Origin: Microcaldota archaeon
GTDB lineage: Archaea > Micrarchaeota > Micrarchaeia > Micrarchaeales > Micrarchaeaceae
Direction of reading: 5' to 3'
Length of the DNA: 14,813 nucleotides
NCBI GenBank assembly: GCA_027344745.1
Contig: DAHWIS010000001.1
Span: 1 to 14,813 of the forward strand
Shown: positions 1-5,591 of the stretch, piece after piece
Position numbering within the stretch: the first letter of the stretch is position 1
Layout of the letters: each line of letters opens with the position of its first letter
Notes under the pieces: model-generated
Databases searched by the model: none
Told to the model about the DNA's origin: nothing
What the model saw: only the letters and a program-made list of their open reading frames with translations
Translations under genes and position numbers: made by a program

Positions 1-641
1 GAATCGGCGGATTAATGAGGCAACTGCCGCCAGATTTCTCCTCAAGGGCGTACGCATTGACCGACTATCTGGAATCCCATCTAAAGGAATATCCAGATGT
101 GCTCGATTCTAATGGCATATTTATGGAAAGAACGAAAGACATAGGCATACTGCCCAAGGAAGACGCCATAAATTGGGGCGTATCCGGTCCTGTGCTCAGG
201 GCATCGGGCATAGAAAAGGACGCCAGGAGAGATTTCCCATATTATTTCTACAGCAAAATGAAATTTAATATACCCATAAGCACAAAAGGCGATGCATACG
301 CCAGGTATAAGGTCAGGTACTTGGAGATGCTCGAAAGCATAAGCATAATACGCCAGGCTCTAAAGGCGATGCCCGAAAATTCCGATGTGGTTGGCATGCC
401 CATAAAATTGATAGGGCCCCAAGCGAAACCCGATGTAATACTTAATAGGAGGGAACTGCCAAGAGGCGAAGGCCTCATATACATGGTACCGGACAAGCAA
501 AGACCATACCGGATATATCTAAGGTCTCCAACATATACCAACTTGCAGGTGCTTCCCCACATATCAAAGGAGATAAAATTGGCAGACCTGTTCTCCATAC
601 TGGGCAGCCTCGATGTGGTGATGGCAGAAATAGACAAGTAA
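1..641 (+). CDS. nuoD: NADH-quinone oxidoreductase subunit D-like (49 kDa subunit), 5' partial
   Basis: This is the C-terminal half of the 49 kDa catalytic subunit of a respiratory complex I-type enzyme, on the peripheral arm facing the quinone site. The reading frame is open from the window edge: the first full codon is at base 3 and the residues read IGGLMRQLPPDF, matching the conserved RIGG..xDLPxGF motif of NuoD. The partial codon 'ga' fits the expected Arg. The ATG at 15 is therefore an internal Met. Further on come the DxRxxxPYxxY-like segment (about base 215), GDAYARYKVR (about 289) and the family ending SLDVVMAEIDK. About 212 residues are present of the roughly 380-410 usual. The C-terminal Cys pair of [NiFe] hydrogenase large subunits is absent, so a group 4 hydrogenase is unlikely. 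An F420H2 dehydrogenase FpoD role cannot be excluded. No other nuo gene follows; a prefoldin gene does. Confidence 0.9.
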   Translation, partial: IGGLMRQLPPDFSSRAYALTDYLESHLKEYPDVLDSNGIFMERTKDIGILPKEDAINWGVSGPVLRASGIEKDARRDFPYYFYSKMKFNIPISTKGDAYARYKVRYLEMLESISIIRQALKAMPENSDVVGMPIKLIGPQAKPDVILNRRELPRGEGLIYMVPDKQRPYRIYLRSPTYTNLQVLPHISKEIKLADLFSILGSLDVVMAEIDK

Positions 642-650
642 AAGCGATAG

Positions 651-673
651 ATGCAAATTATAAAAATTTGCAT
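651..673 (+). promoter_or_regulatory. Perfect 9-bp inverted repeat containing a TATA-like box before prefoldin beta
   Basis: ATGCAAATT (651-659) and AATTTGCAT (665-673) form perfect 9-bp arms around a 5-nt AT-rich centre. The middle reads TTATAAAA (658-665), a good archaeal TATA box; transcription would start near 685-690, just ahead of the prefoldin ATG at 705. The element could be a promoter with an embedded operator, or a hairpin ending the nuoD transcript. The sequence does not decide between these. Confidence 0.45.
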
Positions 674-704
674 TGTAATATACGTCATACTATAAAGTGA
701 TTTT

Positions 705-1046
705 ATGGAACGCGACCAATTGGAAAAGCTTACTATGAGTTACCAAAAAATGCAGGAGCAGCTGCAAAACATAGCAATACAGAAGCAGCAATATGAAGCC
801 CAAAAACAGGAGTACAAGCAGGCAGAGGAAGCAATAGGCAAAGCCTCCGGTAAGGTATACTCTACAATGGGCGGTGTCATAATAGAAACCACAAAGGAGG
901 AAGCATTAGCAAGCATAAAAGAAAAGAAGGAATTTGTAGAAATGCGCCTTAATCTAATATCAAAGCAGGGGGATGACCTTTCGAAGAAGGAAGCGGAGAT
1001 GAGAACTCAAATAAACGAGGCAATAAAGGACTTCCAAGAAAAATGA
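705..1046 (+). CDS. pfdB: Prefoldin beta subunit (GimC)
   Basis: Prefoldin is a cytosolic jellyfish-shaped hexamer (two alpha, four beta) that captures unfolded proteins and passes them to the chaperonin, here presumably the thermosome at 5592-7247. The 113-residue product has the beta-subunit layout: an N-terminal Gln/Glu/Lys-rich coiled coil (about residues 1-45), a central beta-hairpin stretch with the conserved GKVYSTMGGVIIE pattern (about 49-61), and a C-terminal coiled coil rich in Lys and Glu (about 65-113). The length is normal for the family. The start at 705 is preceded by AAAGTGAT three bases upstream, a Shine-Dalgarno variant pairing with the ATCAC part of the 16S tail; the thermosome start has the same context. 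The DHH gene follows after 4 bases, so the two are probably co-transcribed. Confidence 0.93.
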   Translation: MERDQLEKLTMSYQKMQEQLQNIAIQKQQYEAQKQEYKQAEEAIGKASGKVYSTMGGVIIETTKEEALASIKEKKEFVEMRLNLISKQGDDLSKKEAEMRTQINEAIKDFQEK

Positions 1047-1050
1047 TAAT

Positions 1051-2049
1051 ATGAGGGCAATAAGCCTGGAGCAATTATGCGAAGCGGTAAAGAGCCATGC
1101 CGATGCCAATATAATGATAACATTTCATTCAATCGGCGATACGGATGCGATATCATCCGCTGTCGCCCTCCTGTCGATACTCCCCAACGCCCACATATCC
1201 ACCCCAGACATAATAACCGCCAACGCCCTAAGGGTGCTTGAAGGATGCGGATATAAAAAAGAACTCATATCTACGAAATTCGACGAAAATGCGGATCTAA
1301 TAATAATTGTTGACGCAAATTCCACTTCGGTGCTCGGAAGCTTCCAGCAGGCGGTTGAAGAATTCAAAAACGGCATAATAGCCATAGACCATCATGTCGA
1401 TCCAAACATGCCAAATGCCGATGCGCTGGTCTTTAACGACGAGTCATTCAATTCGTCTGCAAGCATAATATACGAACTTCTGAAACGTCTGCATTCCGAT
1501 ATAAACGCCCCCATGGCCAAAATGCTTTGCATGGGCATAATTTCGGATTCCGCCGAGCTGAAGAATGCGACTCCGCAAACATTCATCCAAATGGGCGAGC
1601 TTCTATCCATAGCAAAGACCGATTACATGGGCATACGCGCCGAGTTTTCGCACGAGTCGTCAATAGAGGCGCGCTCGCAAACTATACATAGCATAATGAA
1701 CGCAGACGCGTTCATAAAGCACAATATCCTATTCGTATATGGTGTTACGGATGTGCACGCAGGAATATCTGCAGACGATGCAATAAAAATAGGCGCGGAT
1801 ATAGCCCTTTTCAAGTCGGAATCAAACAATGAAATATCATTTTCGGCTAGACTGAGACCGACATTGGATGCTAAATACGGATTGCATTTTGGCAGAATAA
1901 TGAGGCAACTTGCACCCATTATAGGTGGCTCAGGCGGCGGGCATCCGTGTGCGGGAGGGGCGTACGGGCCCAAAAAAGACGCGGTTGAAGAATTTTTCAA
2001 CAGCTTTACCGAAGAGGTTTTAAATACATTGAAACAGAATAAAAAATAA
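1051..2049 (+). CDS. DHH/DHHA1-family phosphoesterase
   Basis: This 332-residue cytosolic protein belongs to the DHH superfamily, whose members (RecJ-like exonucleases, NrnA-type nanoRNases, cyclic dinucleotide phosphodiesterases) hydrolyse phosphodiesters using Mn2+. Visible motifs are the metal-binding HSIGDTD (H26, D30, D32), the hydrophobic strand ending in D88 (LIIIVDANS), the signature I-D113-H114-H115, and the C-terminal DHHA1 substrate loop GGSGGGHPCAGG around H298. The two-domain arrangement and length resemble NrnA-like enzymes more than full archaeal RecJ, but the substrate cannot be read from the sequence. The start at 1051 lies 4 bases after the prefoldin stop and has no strong ribosome-binding site of its own, which suggests translation coupled to prefoldin. 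The Mre11-like gene follows after 12 bases, so a nucleic-acid processing role is plausible by context. Confidence 0.88.
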   Translation: MRAISLEQLCEAVKSHADANIMITFHSIGDTDAISSAVALLSILPNAHISTPDIITANALRVLEGCGYKKELISTKFDENADLIIIVDANSTSVLGSFQQAVEEFKNGIIAIDHHVDPNMPNADALVFNDESFNSSASIIYELLKRLHSDINAPMAKMLCMGIISDSAELKNATPQTFIQMGELLSIAKTDYMGIRAEFSHESSIEARSQTIHSIMNADAFIKHNILFVYGVTDVHAGISADDAIKIGADIALFKSESNNEISFSARLRPTLDAKYGLHFGRIMRQLAPIIGGSGGGHPCAGGAYGPKKDAVEEFFNSFTEEVLNTLKQNKK

Positions 2050-2061
2050 CGGGACCATACC

Positions 2062-3267
2062 ATGAAAATAGCGATAGTATCCGATTTGCATTTGGGATAC
2101 GAACGGTTTGCAGAAGACGCATACAGGCAGGCAAAAGAAGCGCTTGAAGCCGCGTCCATAATGGCCGATGCCATAATAATACCAGGGGATATATTTGACA
2201 AAAGGGCTCCAAAGCCCGATGCAATTGCAGAAGCCATAAACATATTCCGAGAGCTTTCAAGGAAGGAATGGAAAGCATCTGCAGAAATGCGCGGCGCAAA
2301 AACGGCATTTACGAATGTGCCGATACTTGCAATTCCCGGCACACACGAAAGGACCTCTGCGGGCAAGGAAAACGCATTAAAGCTGTTGGGGCTGGCAGGC
2401 ATGCTTATAGATATAAGCGAATCCACTGCCGTAATAAGCAATGGCAAAGAAAAGGTAGCAATTTTCGGGCTTGGCGGAATCTCCGACGAGAGGGTAAAGG
2501 AAAAACTCAAGGAGCTAGATCCAAAGCCGATAGACGGCATGTACAATATATTTCTGTTTCACCAATCCGTATATGAGCTGTTGCCTTTCAATTCCGATTT
2601 TATAAAATACGAAGATCTACCCGTCGGATTCGACCTTTACGTAGACGGGCACATACATAACCCGGTCGAAGCCAAAGCCCATGGGAAACCGTTCTTAATA
2701 CCTGGGAGTACGGTGCTGACGCAGATGAAGGACGCAGAACAGGGATCAAAAGGATTCATATTGGTTGATACAAAGGATTCCAGCCACGAAATCATTCCCA
2801 TAAATTCAAGAAAGTTTTTTTCAATAAGGCTGAATTTCGAGGATTCCAGCACCCCGCACATACTGGAGAAATGCGAAACCGCGTTAAGCCAGATAATTAC
2901 AAAGAGCGCATCAAAGCCCATAGTGAAGGTGCATCTTGAAGGCACTATGCAGGCAGGCCTGCAATTTGGCTCGTTAAACCTAAAACCTATCCTCTCAAAA
3001 TACGGGAGGGATGCATTCATAGAAATCGATCAGTCGAAGCTTACCATACCCGAATTGGCAAAGAGCATAGAGGACATGCGCGAAAATAGGATAGGCGACC
3101 TTCCTATAAAGGACCTGGGGGCGTCGTTCATGAACGCCAAGCTTAAGGAGCTTAATTTCGATAAGTCCATAGACGTGTCGAGGCTGTTCGAGCTTCTTGA
3201 TGAACCCGCCCAATCAAAAAAACAGAAAACTGTTGACGAGGCGTTAAAATTCCTTAACGCGCTGTAG
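2062..3267 (+). CDS. mre11: Mre11-like DNA repair exonuclease (calcineurin-type metallophosphoesterase)
   Basis: Mre11 is the Mn2+-dependent nuclease that works with Rad50 in processing DNA double-strand breaks. The 401-residue product begins with the phosphoesterase core: S-D8-L-H10-LG, G-D43-IFD, P-G93-T94-H95-E96, F-H167-QS and D-G-H197-I-H199. The spacing and order match Mre11/SbcD, and the length suits an archaeal Mre11 with a C-terminal capping and Rad50-contact region (about residues 240-401). One oddity is that motif III reads GTHE instead of GNHD, so the Asn that normally ligates metal is Thr; the general-acid His is kept. No rad50, nurA or herA is in the window. It is the last gene of the plus-strand run, and its stop is only 2 bases from the convergent L14e stop. 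Other DNA-acting metallophosphoesterases remain possible. Confidence 0.82.
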   Translation: MKIAIVSDLHLGYERFAEDAYRQAKEALEAASIMADAIIIPGDIFDKRAPKPDAIAEAINIFRELSRKEWKASAEMRGAKTAFTNVPILAIPGTHERTSAGKENALKLLGLAGMLIDISESTAVISNGKEKVAIFGLGGISDERVKEKLKELDPKPIDGMYNIFLFHQSVYELLPFNSDFIKYEDLPVGFDLYVDGHIHNPVEAKAHGKPFLIPGSTVLTQMKDAEQGSKGFILVDTKDSSHEIIPINSRKFFSIRLNFEDSSTPHILEKCETALSQIITKSASKPIVKVHLEGTMQAGLQFGSLNLKPILSKYGRDAFIEIDQSKLTIPELAKSIEDMRENRIGDLPIKDLGASFMNAKLKELNFDKSIDVSRLFELLDEPAQSKKQKTVDEALKFLNAL

Positions 3268-3269
3268 CA

Positions 3270-3521
3270 TTATTGCTTCTTGGCGTACCTCTCCTTTGGC
3301 TTCGGTTCTATCCCAAGGGTCTTGTTCACCACGTCCACATTCTTTACGTCTACCACTTCGTTCAGGAATTCAAGGTGATTCGGATTGCACCTCCTTTGAT
3401 TCTGCCTTTTTGAGCTTACTATCTTGACGAATCCATCCTTCTCTATGCCCATTATGACAGCACGGCTGCCAGCGTCTCTTCCGTATTTCTTTATACACAC
3501 TCTTCCAGTTTCAAGCAACAT
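3270..3521 (-). CDS. rpl14e: 50S ribosomal protein L14e
   Basis: L14e is a small SH3-like (KOW-type) protein of the large ribosomal subunit, shared by archaea and eukaryotes. I choose the ATG at 3521 (83 residues): the product then begins MLLETGRVC, as in the family. GGTGA lies five bases before that ATG (3527-3531), an excellent ribosome-binding site. In-frame TTG (3533) and GTG (3530) codons upstream would destroy or overlap this site. Family features are the GRVCIKKYGRDAGSRAVI beta-barrel start, the GFVKIVSS strand, and the basic RRCNPNHLEFL segment. It follows cmk with 16 bases between stop and start and is the last gene of the adkA operon. In many archaea cbf5/truB comes next; here the convergent Mre11 gene ends 2 bases away. 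Confidence 0.93.
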   Translation of the reverse strand: MLLETGRVCIKKYGRDAGSRAVIMGIEKDGFVKIVSSKRQNQRRCNPNHLEFLNEVVDVKNVDVVNKTLGIEPKPKERYAKKQ

Positions 3522-3537
3522 GAAATTCACCAAAATG

Positions 3538-4050
3538 TCAAAAATTCTTCCGATCCCTCTCCAATGCTATTATCGATATGGCAGATGCACATTCCATAAC
3601 GCTCATTTTTTCCGTATTAATCTCAATATCGAATATACTGTGGTCGAATATGTCTATGTTGTATATCCTTTTGGCTTGGTCTATTGCAGCTTTGTCAATC
3701 TTTCTTATGGCCTCTATATTTCCGTCGCTTTCGTTGTGCTGTCCCGCCCGCCGTTCGGCCCTTGCCGATTCGCTCGCGTTCAGCCAGACCCTCAGCGTTG
3801 CATCATCAATCATCCATGGCGAAAGCCAGGTGGAGACCGTGCAATTGCCATCGGCAAGCTTTTTTATCTCAGAATCAAACGAATTTGCAAACTTCTTGTC
3901 TGCAGAATTCGTGAAATCTGCAAGCTCTGAATAACTACCAATATAATCCTTGTAAGACTTATGTATATGCTTTATCCCCAAGGCTTTGGAAAGTTCTTCG
4001 GCCAGGGTAGATTTCCCACTTGCCGTCAAGCCGGATATGCATATTTTCAT
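3538..4050 (-). CDS. cmk: Archaeal cytidylate kinase
   Basis: This enzyme phosphorylates CMP/dCMP with ATP in the cytosol, supplying CDP for nucleotide synthesis. The 170-residue product starts with a beta strand and P-loop (MKICISGLTASGKST, G7-x4-GKS), followed by the helix that begins LAEELSKALG. It has the short, LID-reduced size of archaeal Cmk rather than the longer bacterial enzyme, and Arg-rich segments (SARAERRAG, EAIRKID) that could bind phosphates. I start at ATG 4050, which gives the P-loop its usual distance from the N-terminus; a TTG at 4071 would overlap the L34e stop and add seven unusual residues. GAGG lies upstream of the ATG. The gene sits 10 bases after rpl34e and before rpl14e, the typical archaeal order, and this supports the call over other small P-loop kinases. 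Confidence 0.9.
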   Translation of the reverse strand: MKICISGLTASGKSTLAEELSKALGIKHIHKSYKDYIGSYSELADFTNSADKKFANSFDSEIKKLADGNCTVSTWLSPWMIDDATLRVWLNASESARAERRAGQHNESDGNIEAIRKIDKAAIDQAKRIYNIDIFDHSIFDIEINTEKMSVMECASAISIIALERDRKNF

Positions 4051-4060
4051 TTTAGCGCCT

Positions 4061-4378
4061 CTAATGGGCAACTAGCTGCAAAACAAAAGCACGCTCCCTT
4101 ATGCTTATATCATCAAGCTTCATATCTCCGCGTTCTATTCTGCTGCCGAATTTTATTATGTTACCTGTGCAATTGGCGCAGAGGACCCCGCCGAAAGGCC
4201 TGCTATTCGTCTTCCTGCTTTTTCCTCCCTTTGTACTTATGCCGTTCAATTCGGCTCCGCACAAACCACAATGGGGCATAGAGTTCTTGCCTCTTTTGTA
4301 GCGCACAACGTTTCTTCCAGTCTTTGTGATCTTGTTTGATTTCTTAAAGCTATGAGATCGATACATTGGTTTTGGCAA
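4061..4378 (-). CDS. rpl34e: 50S ribosomal protein L34e
   Basis: L34e is a zinc-ribbon protein of the archaeal and eukaryotic large ribosomal subunit. With a TTG start at 4378 the product has 105 residues and begins MPKPMYRSHSFKK, matching the family's usual MxxPMYRS start; AAAGGTG lies about six bases upstream. A GTG at 4387 (108 residues) is in frame, but it is itself part of that ribosome-binding sequence, and an ATG lies at residue 5. The zinc ribbon is clear: C37-x2-C40 and C67-x2-C70, with the conserved GI and the NSRPFGGVLCANC stretch between and around them. The protein is strongly basic. It sits between DUF106 and cmk, as in many archaeal genomes, with 56 bases separating it from DUF106. 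Confidence 0.93.
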   Translation of the reverse strand: MPKPMYRSHSFKKSNKITKTGRNVVRYKRGKNSMPHCGLCGAELNGISTKGGKSRKTNSRPFGGVLCANCTGNIIKFGSRIERGDMKLDDISIRERAFVLQLVAH

Positions 4379-4401
4379 ATATAACACCTTTGACCTGAAT
4401 T

Positions 4402-4431
4402 AGCATTTATTTAGAATGCTTAAACTATAAA
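4402..4431 (-). promoter_or_regulatory. Possible internal promoter before rpl34e
   Basis: The gap between DUF106 and rpl34e holds a minus-strand TATA-like stretch (TTTATAG, about 4424-4431), followed by a small hairpin with 6-bp arms AGCATT/AATGCT (4402-4407 and 4415-4420). Transcription starting about 25 bases past the TATA-like box would leave a leader of some 20 bases before the TTG start at 4378. The AT-rich background makes chance occurrence quite possible. Confidence 0.25.
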
Positions 4432-4434
4432 TAA

Positions 4435-4905
4435 TTATGTTTTACTTTCTGTTGCCTCTTCCTTGGCTTTTTTCCTATCATAAAGCAGTATTGCGATGGA
4501 GCTGACCAAGCCCAATATGAACACCGTGGCTATGAATACGAGATTGTAGGTTAAGGGCATTCCAATGAAATTAAGGACGTAGTCCGCTTTGCCAGCTAAA
4601 GCCGGCAGCAACACGTAATATACAATTATAAATATCGGGAATATTACTATCATGGGTTTGAACGACATGGTCATGTTTTCCTTCATCAAAGGCATTATCT
4701 CGCTCTGCTTTGCCGATATCTGCTCCTTCGGCGCGTTGCTTTTTATAAGCGCATTCATCTCCTTTGATATGGATTTCAGCTTTGCCTGCAGCTCGCGCAC
4801 CCTTTTAGGGTTAACGAGCTTCCTCTGCATCAACACCGATAAGGATACCTCGAGCACCCCCAACCCTATTACTATCAATGCAAAAGAGAGTGGCATAACT
4901 GTCAT
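4435..4905 (-). CDS. DUF106 / EMC3-type membrane protein (YidC/Oxa1/Get1 superfamily)
   Basis: Archaeal DUF106 proteins are Oxa1/YidC-superfamily relatives, thought to help insert membrane proteins co-translationally. The 156-residue product has one N-terminal membrane helix (about residues 5-25), a long charged coiled-coil segment (about 30-80, with the NPKRVRELQAKLKSISKEM run), and two further hydrophobic helices (about 82-105 and 115-142), ending in a basic cytoplasmic tail. This three-helix plus coiled-coil layout is the family's hallmark. ATG 4905 is used; an in-frame ATG at 4896 is an alternative. The start lies 4 bases after the adkA stop, so the two genes are tightly coupled. The usual archaeal order secY - adkA - DUF106 - L34e - cmk - L14e is kept apart from secY, and links it to protein biogenesis. 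Confidence 0.88.
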   Translation of the reverse strand: MTVMPLSFALIVIGLGVLEVSLSVLMQRKLVNPKRVRELQAKLKSISKEMNALIKSNAPKEQISAKQSEIMPLMKENMTMSFKPMIVIFPIFIIVYYVLLPALAGKADYVLNFIGMPLTYNLVFIATVFILGLVSSIAILLYDRKKAKEEATESKT

Positions 4906-4909
4906 AAAA

Positions 4910-5500
4910 TCACTTATATTCGTTTATAATATCCTTTAATGCCGCTTTAAAATCTTTCTCGGCAGACTGGAGCATCCCTCCATCATTTTCTATTATATAT
5001 ATAGAAATATTTAAATGTGCGCTTATATTGCTTATCATTGCTATGTTTATCAACCGCTGCATATCTATGGTCCTAGCGCTTTCTATCTCCCGCTTTCTGT
5101 TTTTGTCGCTCTTCCTCCTTTTGATTATATCATCGGTTTCGGCATCTACGTATATGATGCCTGCAAGCCCGCCAAGCCCCTTGAGAACTTCCAGCGGCAT
5201 GCCCGGAAAATATCTGTCGCCTCTTTCAACAGAAGCGTGCGTGTCTATGACTATATTGCCGTGCATCCTGCCGATATGGTCTATCGCCGCTTTTCTGAGT
5301 CCTGTGGCAATCTTTATGGGAAGATAACGCACATCATCCCTGTTTTTGACATAGCCCTTTCTGATGGCTATGTCCTTCATGAGCGTTCCTATGTTAATTA
5401 TCCTGTAAGCGGTATTGTTGCCTATGCTCTTTGTTATAACCGTGGTCTTTCCAGCCCCGGGCGAGCCAAAAACAAGTATAACCCTATTTTTTCGTGGCAT
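4910..5500 (-). CDS. adkA: Adenylate kinase, archaeal AdkA type
   Basis: AdkA interconverts ATP + AMP and two ADP in the cytosol. The 196-residue product carries the P-loop G12-SPGAGKTT, an AMP-binding region with YRIINIGTLMKDIA (about 32-45), and the archaeal-specific VIDTHAS segment (D86-T87-H88). It lacks the bacterial zinc/LID domain, and its length matches archaeal AdkA (about 190-197). The ATG at 5500 is used; a further ATG at 5508 is out of frame. No ribosome-binding site is seen upstream, and a T-rich stretch (complement of 5528-5537) could serve as TATA box for a nearly leaderless transcript. It is the first gene of the ribosomal-protein operon. In many archaea secY precedes it; here the thermosome gene and its terminator do. 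Confidence 0.93.
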   Translation of the reverse strand: MPRKNRVILVFGSPGAGKTTVITKSIGNNTAYRIINIGTLMKDIAIRKGYVKNRDDVRYLPIKIATGLRKAAIDHIGRMHGNIVIDTHASVERGDRYFPGMPLEVLKGLGGLAGIIYVDAETDDIIKRRKSDKNRKREIESARTIDMQRLINIAMISNISAHLNISIYIIENDGGMLQSAEKDFKAALKDIINEYK

Positions 5501-5530
5501 TATATCATAATTCTTTCAACCCGCAAAGTT

Positions 5531-5561
5531 AAAAAAAGTATAGGCAACGGGCTATTGCCTA
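5531..5561 (-). terminator. Hairpin plus T-tract terminator behind the thermosome gene
   Basis: On the minus strand, 7-bp arms TAGGCAA (complement of 5555-5561) and TTGCCTA (complement of 5541-5547) enclose a 7-nt loop. The hairpin is followed within three bases by seven T (5531-5537) and starts about 30 bases past the thermosome stop. Archaeal termination relies mainly on the T-tract, so this is a good stop signal. The same T-rich stretch may also act as the adkA TATA element. Confidence 0.65.
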
Positions 5562-5591
5562 GTCATGCATAATTATGGGTGGGACTGCCTA

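Noticed and set aside
248..688. Open frame of 146 codons on the minus strand over nuoD
   Set aside because: It is antisense to the conserved NuoD C-terminus, and its start would overlap the AT-rich promoter region of prefoldin.
1623..2546. Open frame of 307 codons on the minus strand across the DHH and Mre11-like genes
   Set aside because: It is antisense to two genes with intact catalytic motifs, is Ser/Ala-rich without recognisable domains, and has no ribosome-binding site. It is a by-product of codon use on the other strand.
3424..3930. Open frame of 168 codons on the plus strand across rpl14e and cmk
   Set aside because: It runs antisense to two recognised operon genes with conserved motifs and has no domain signal of its own.
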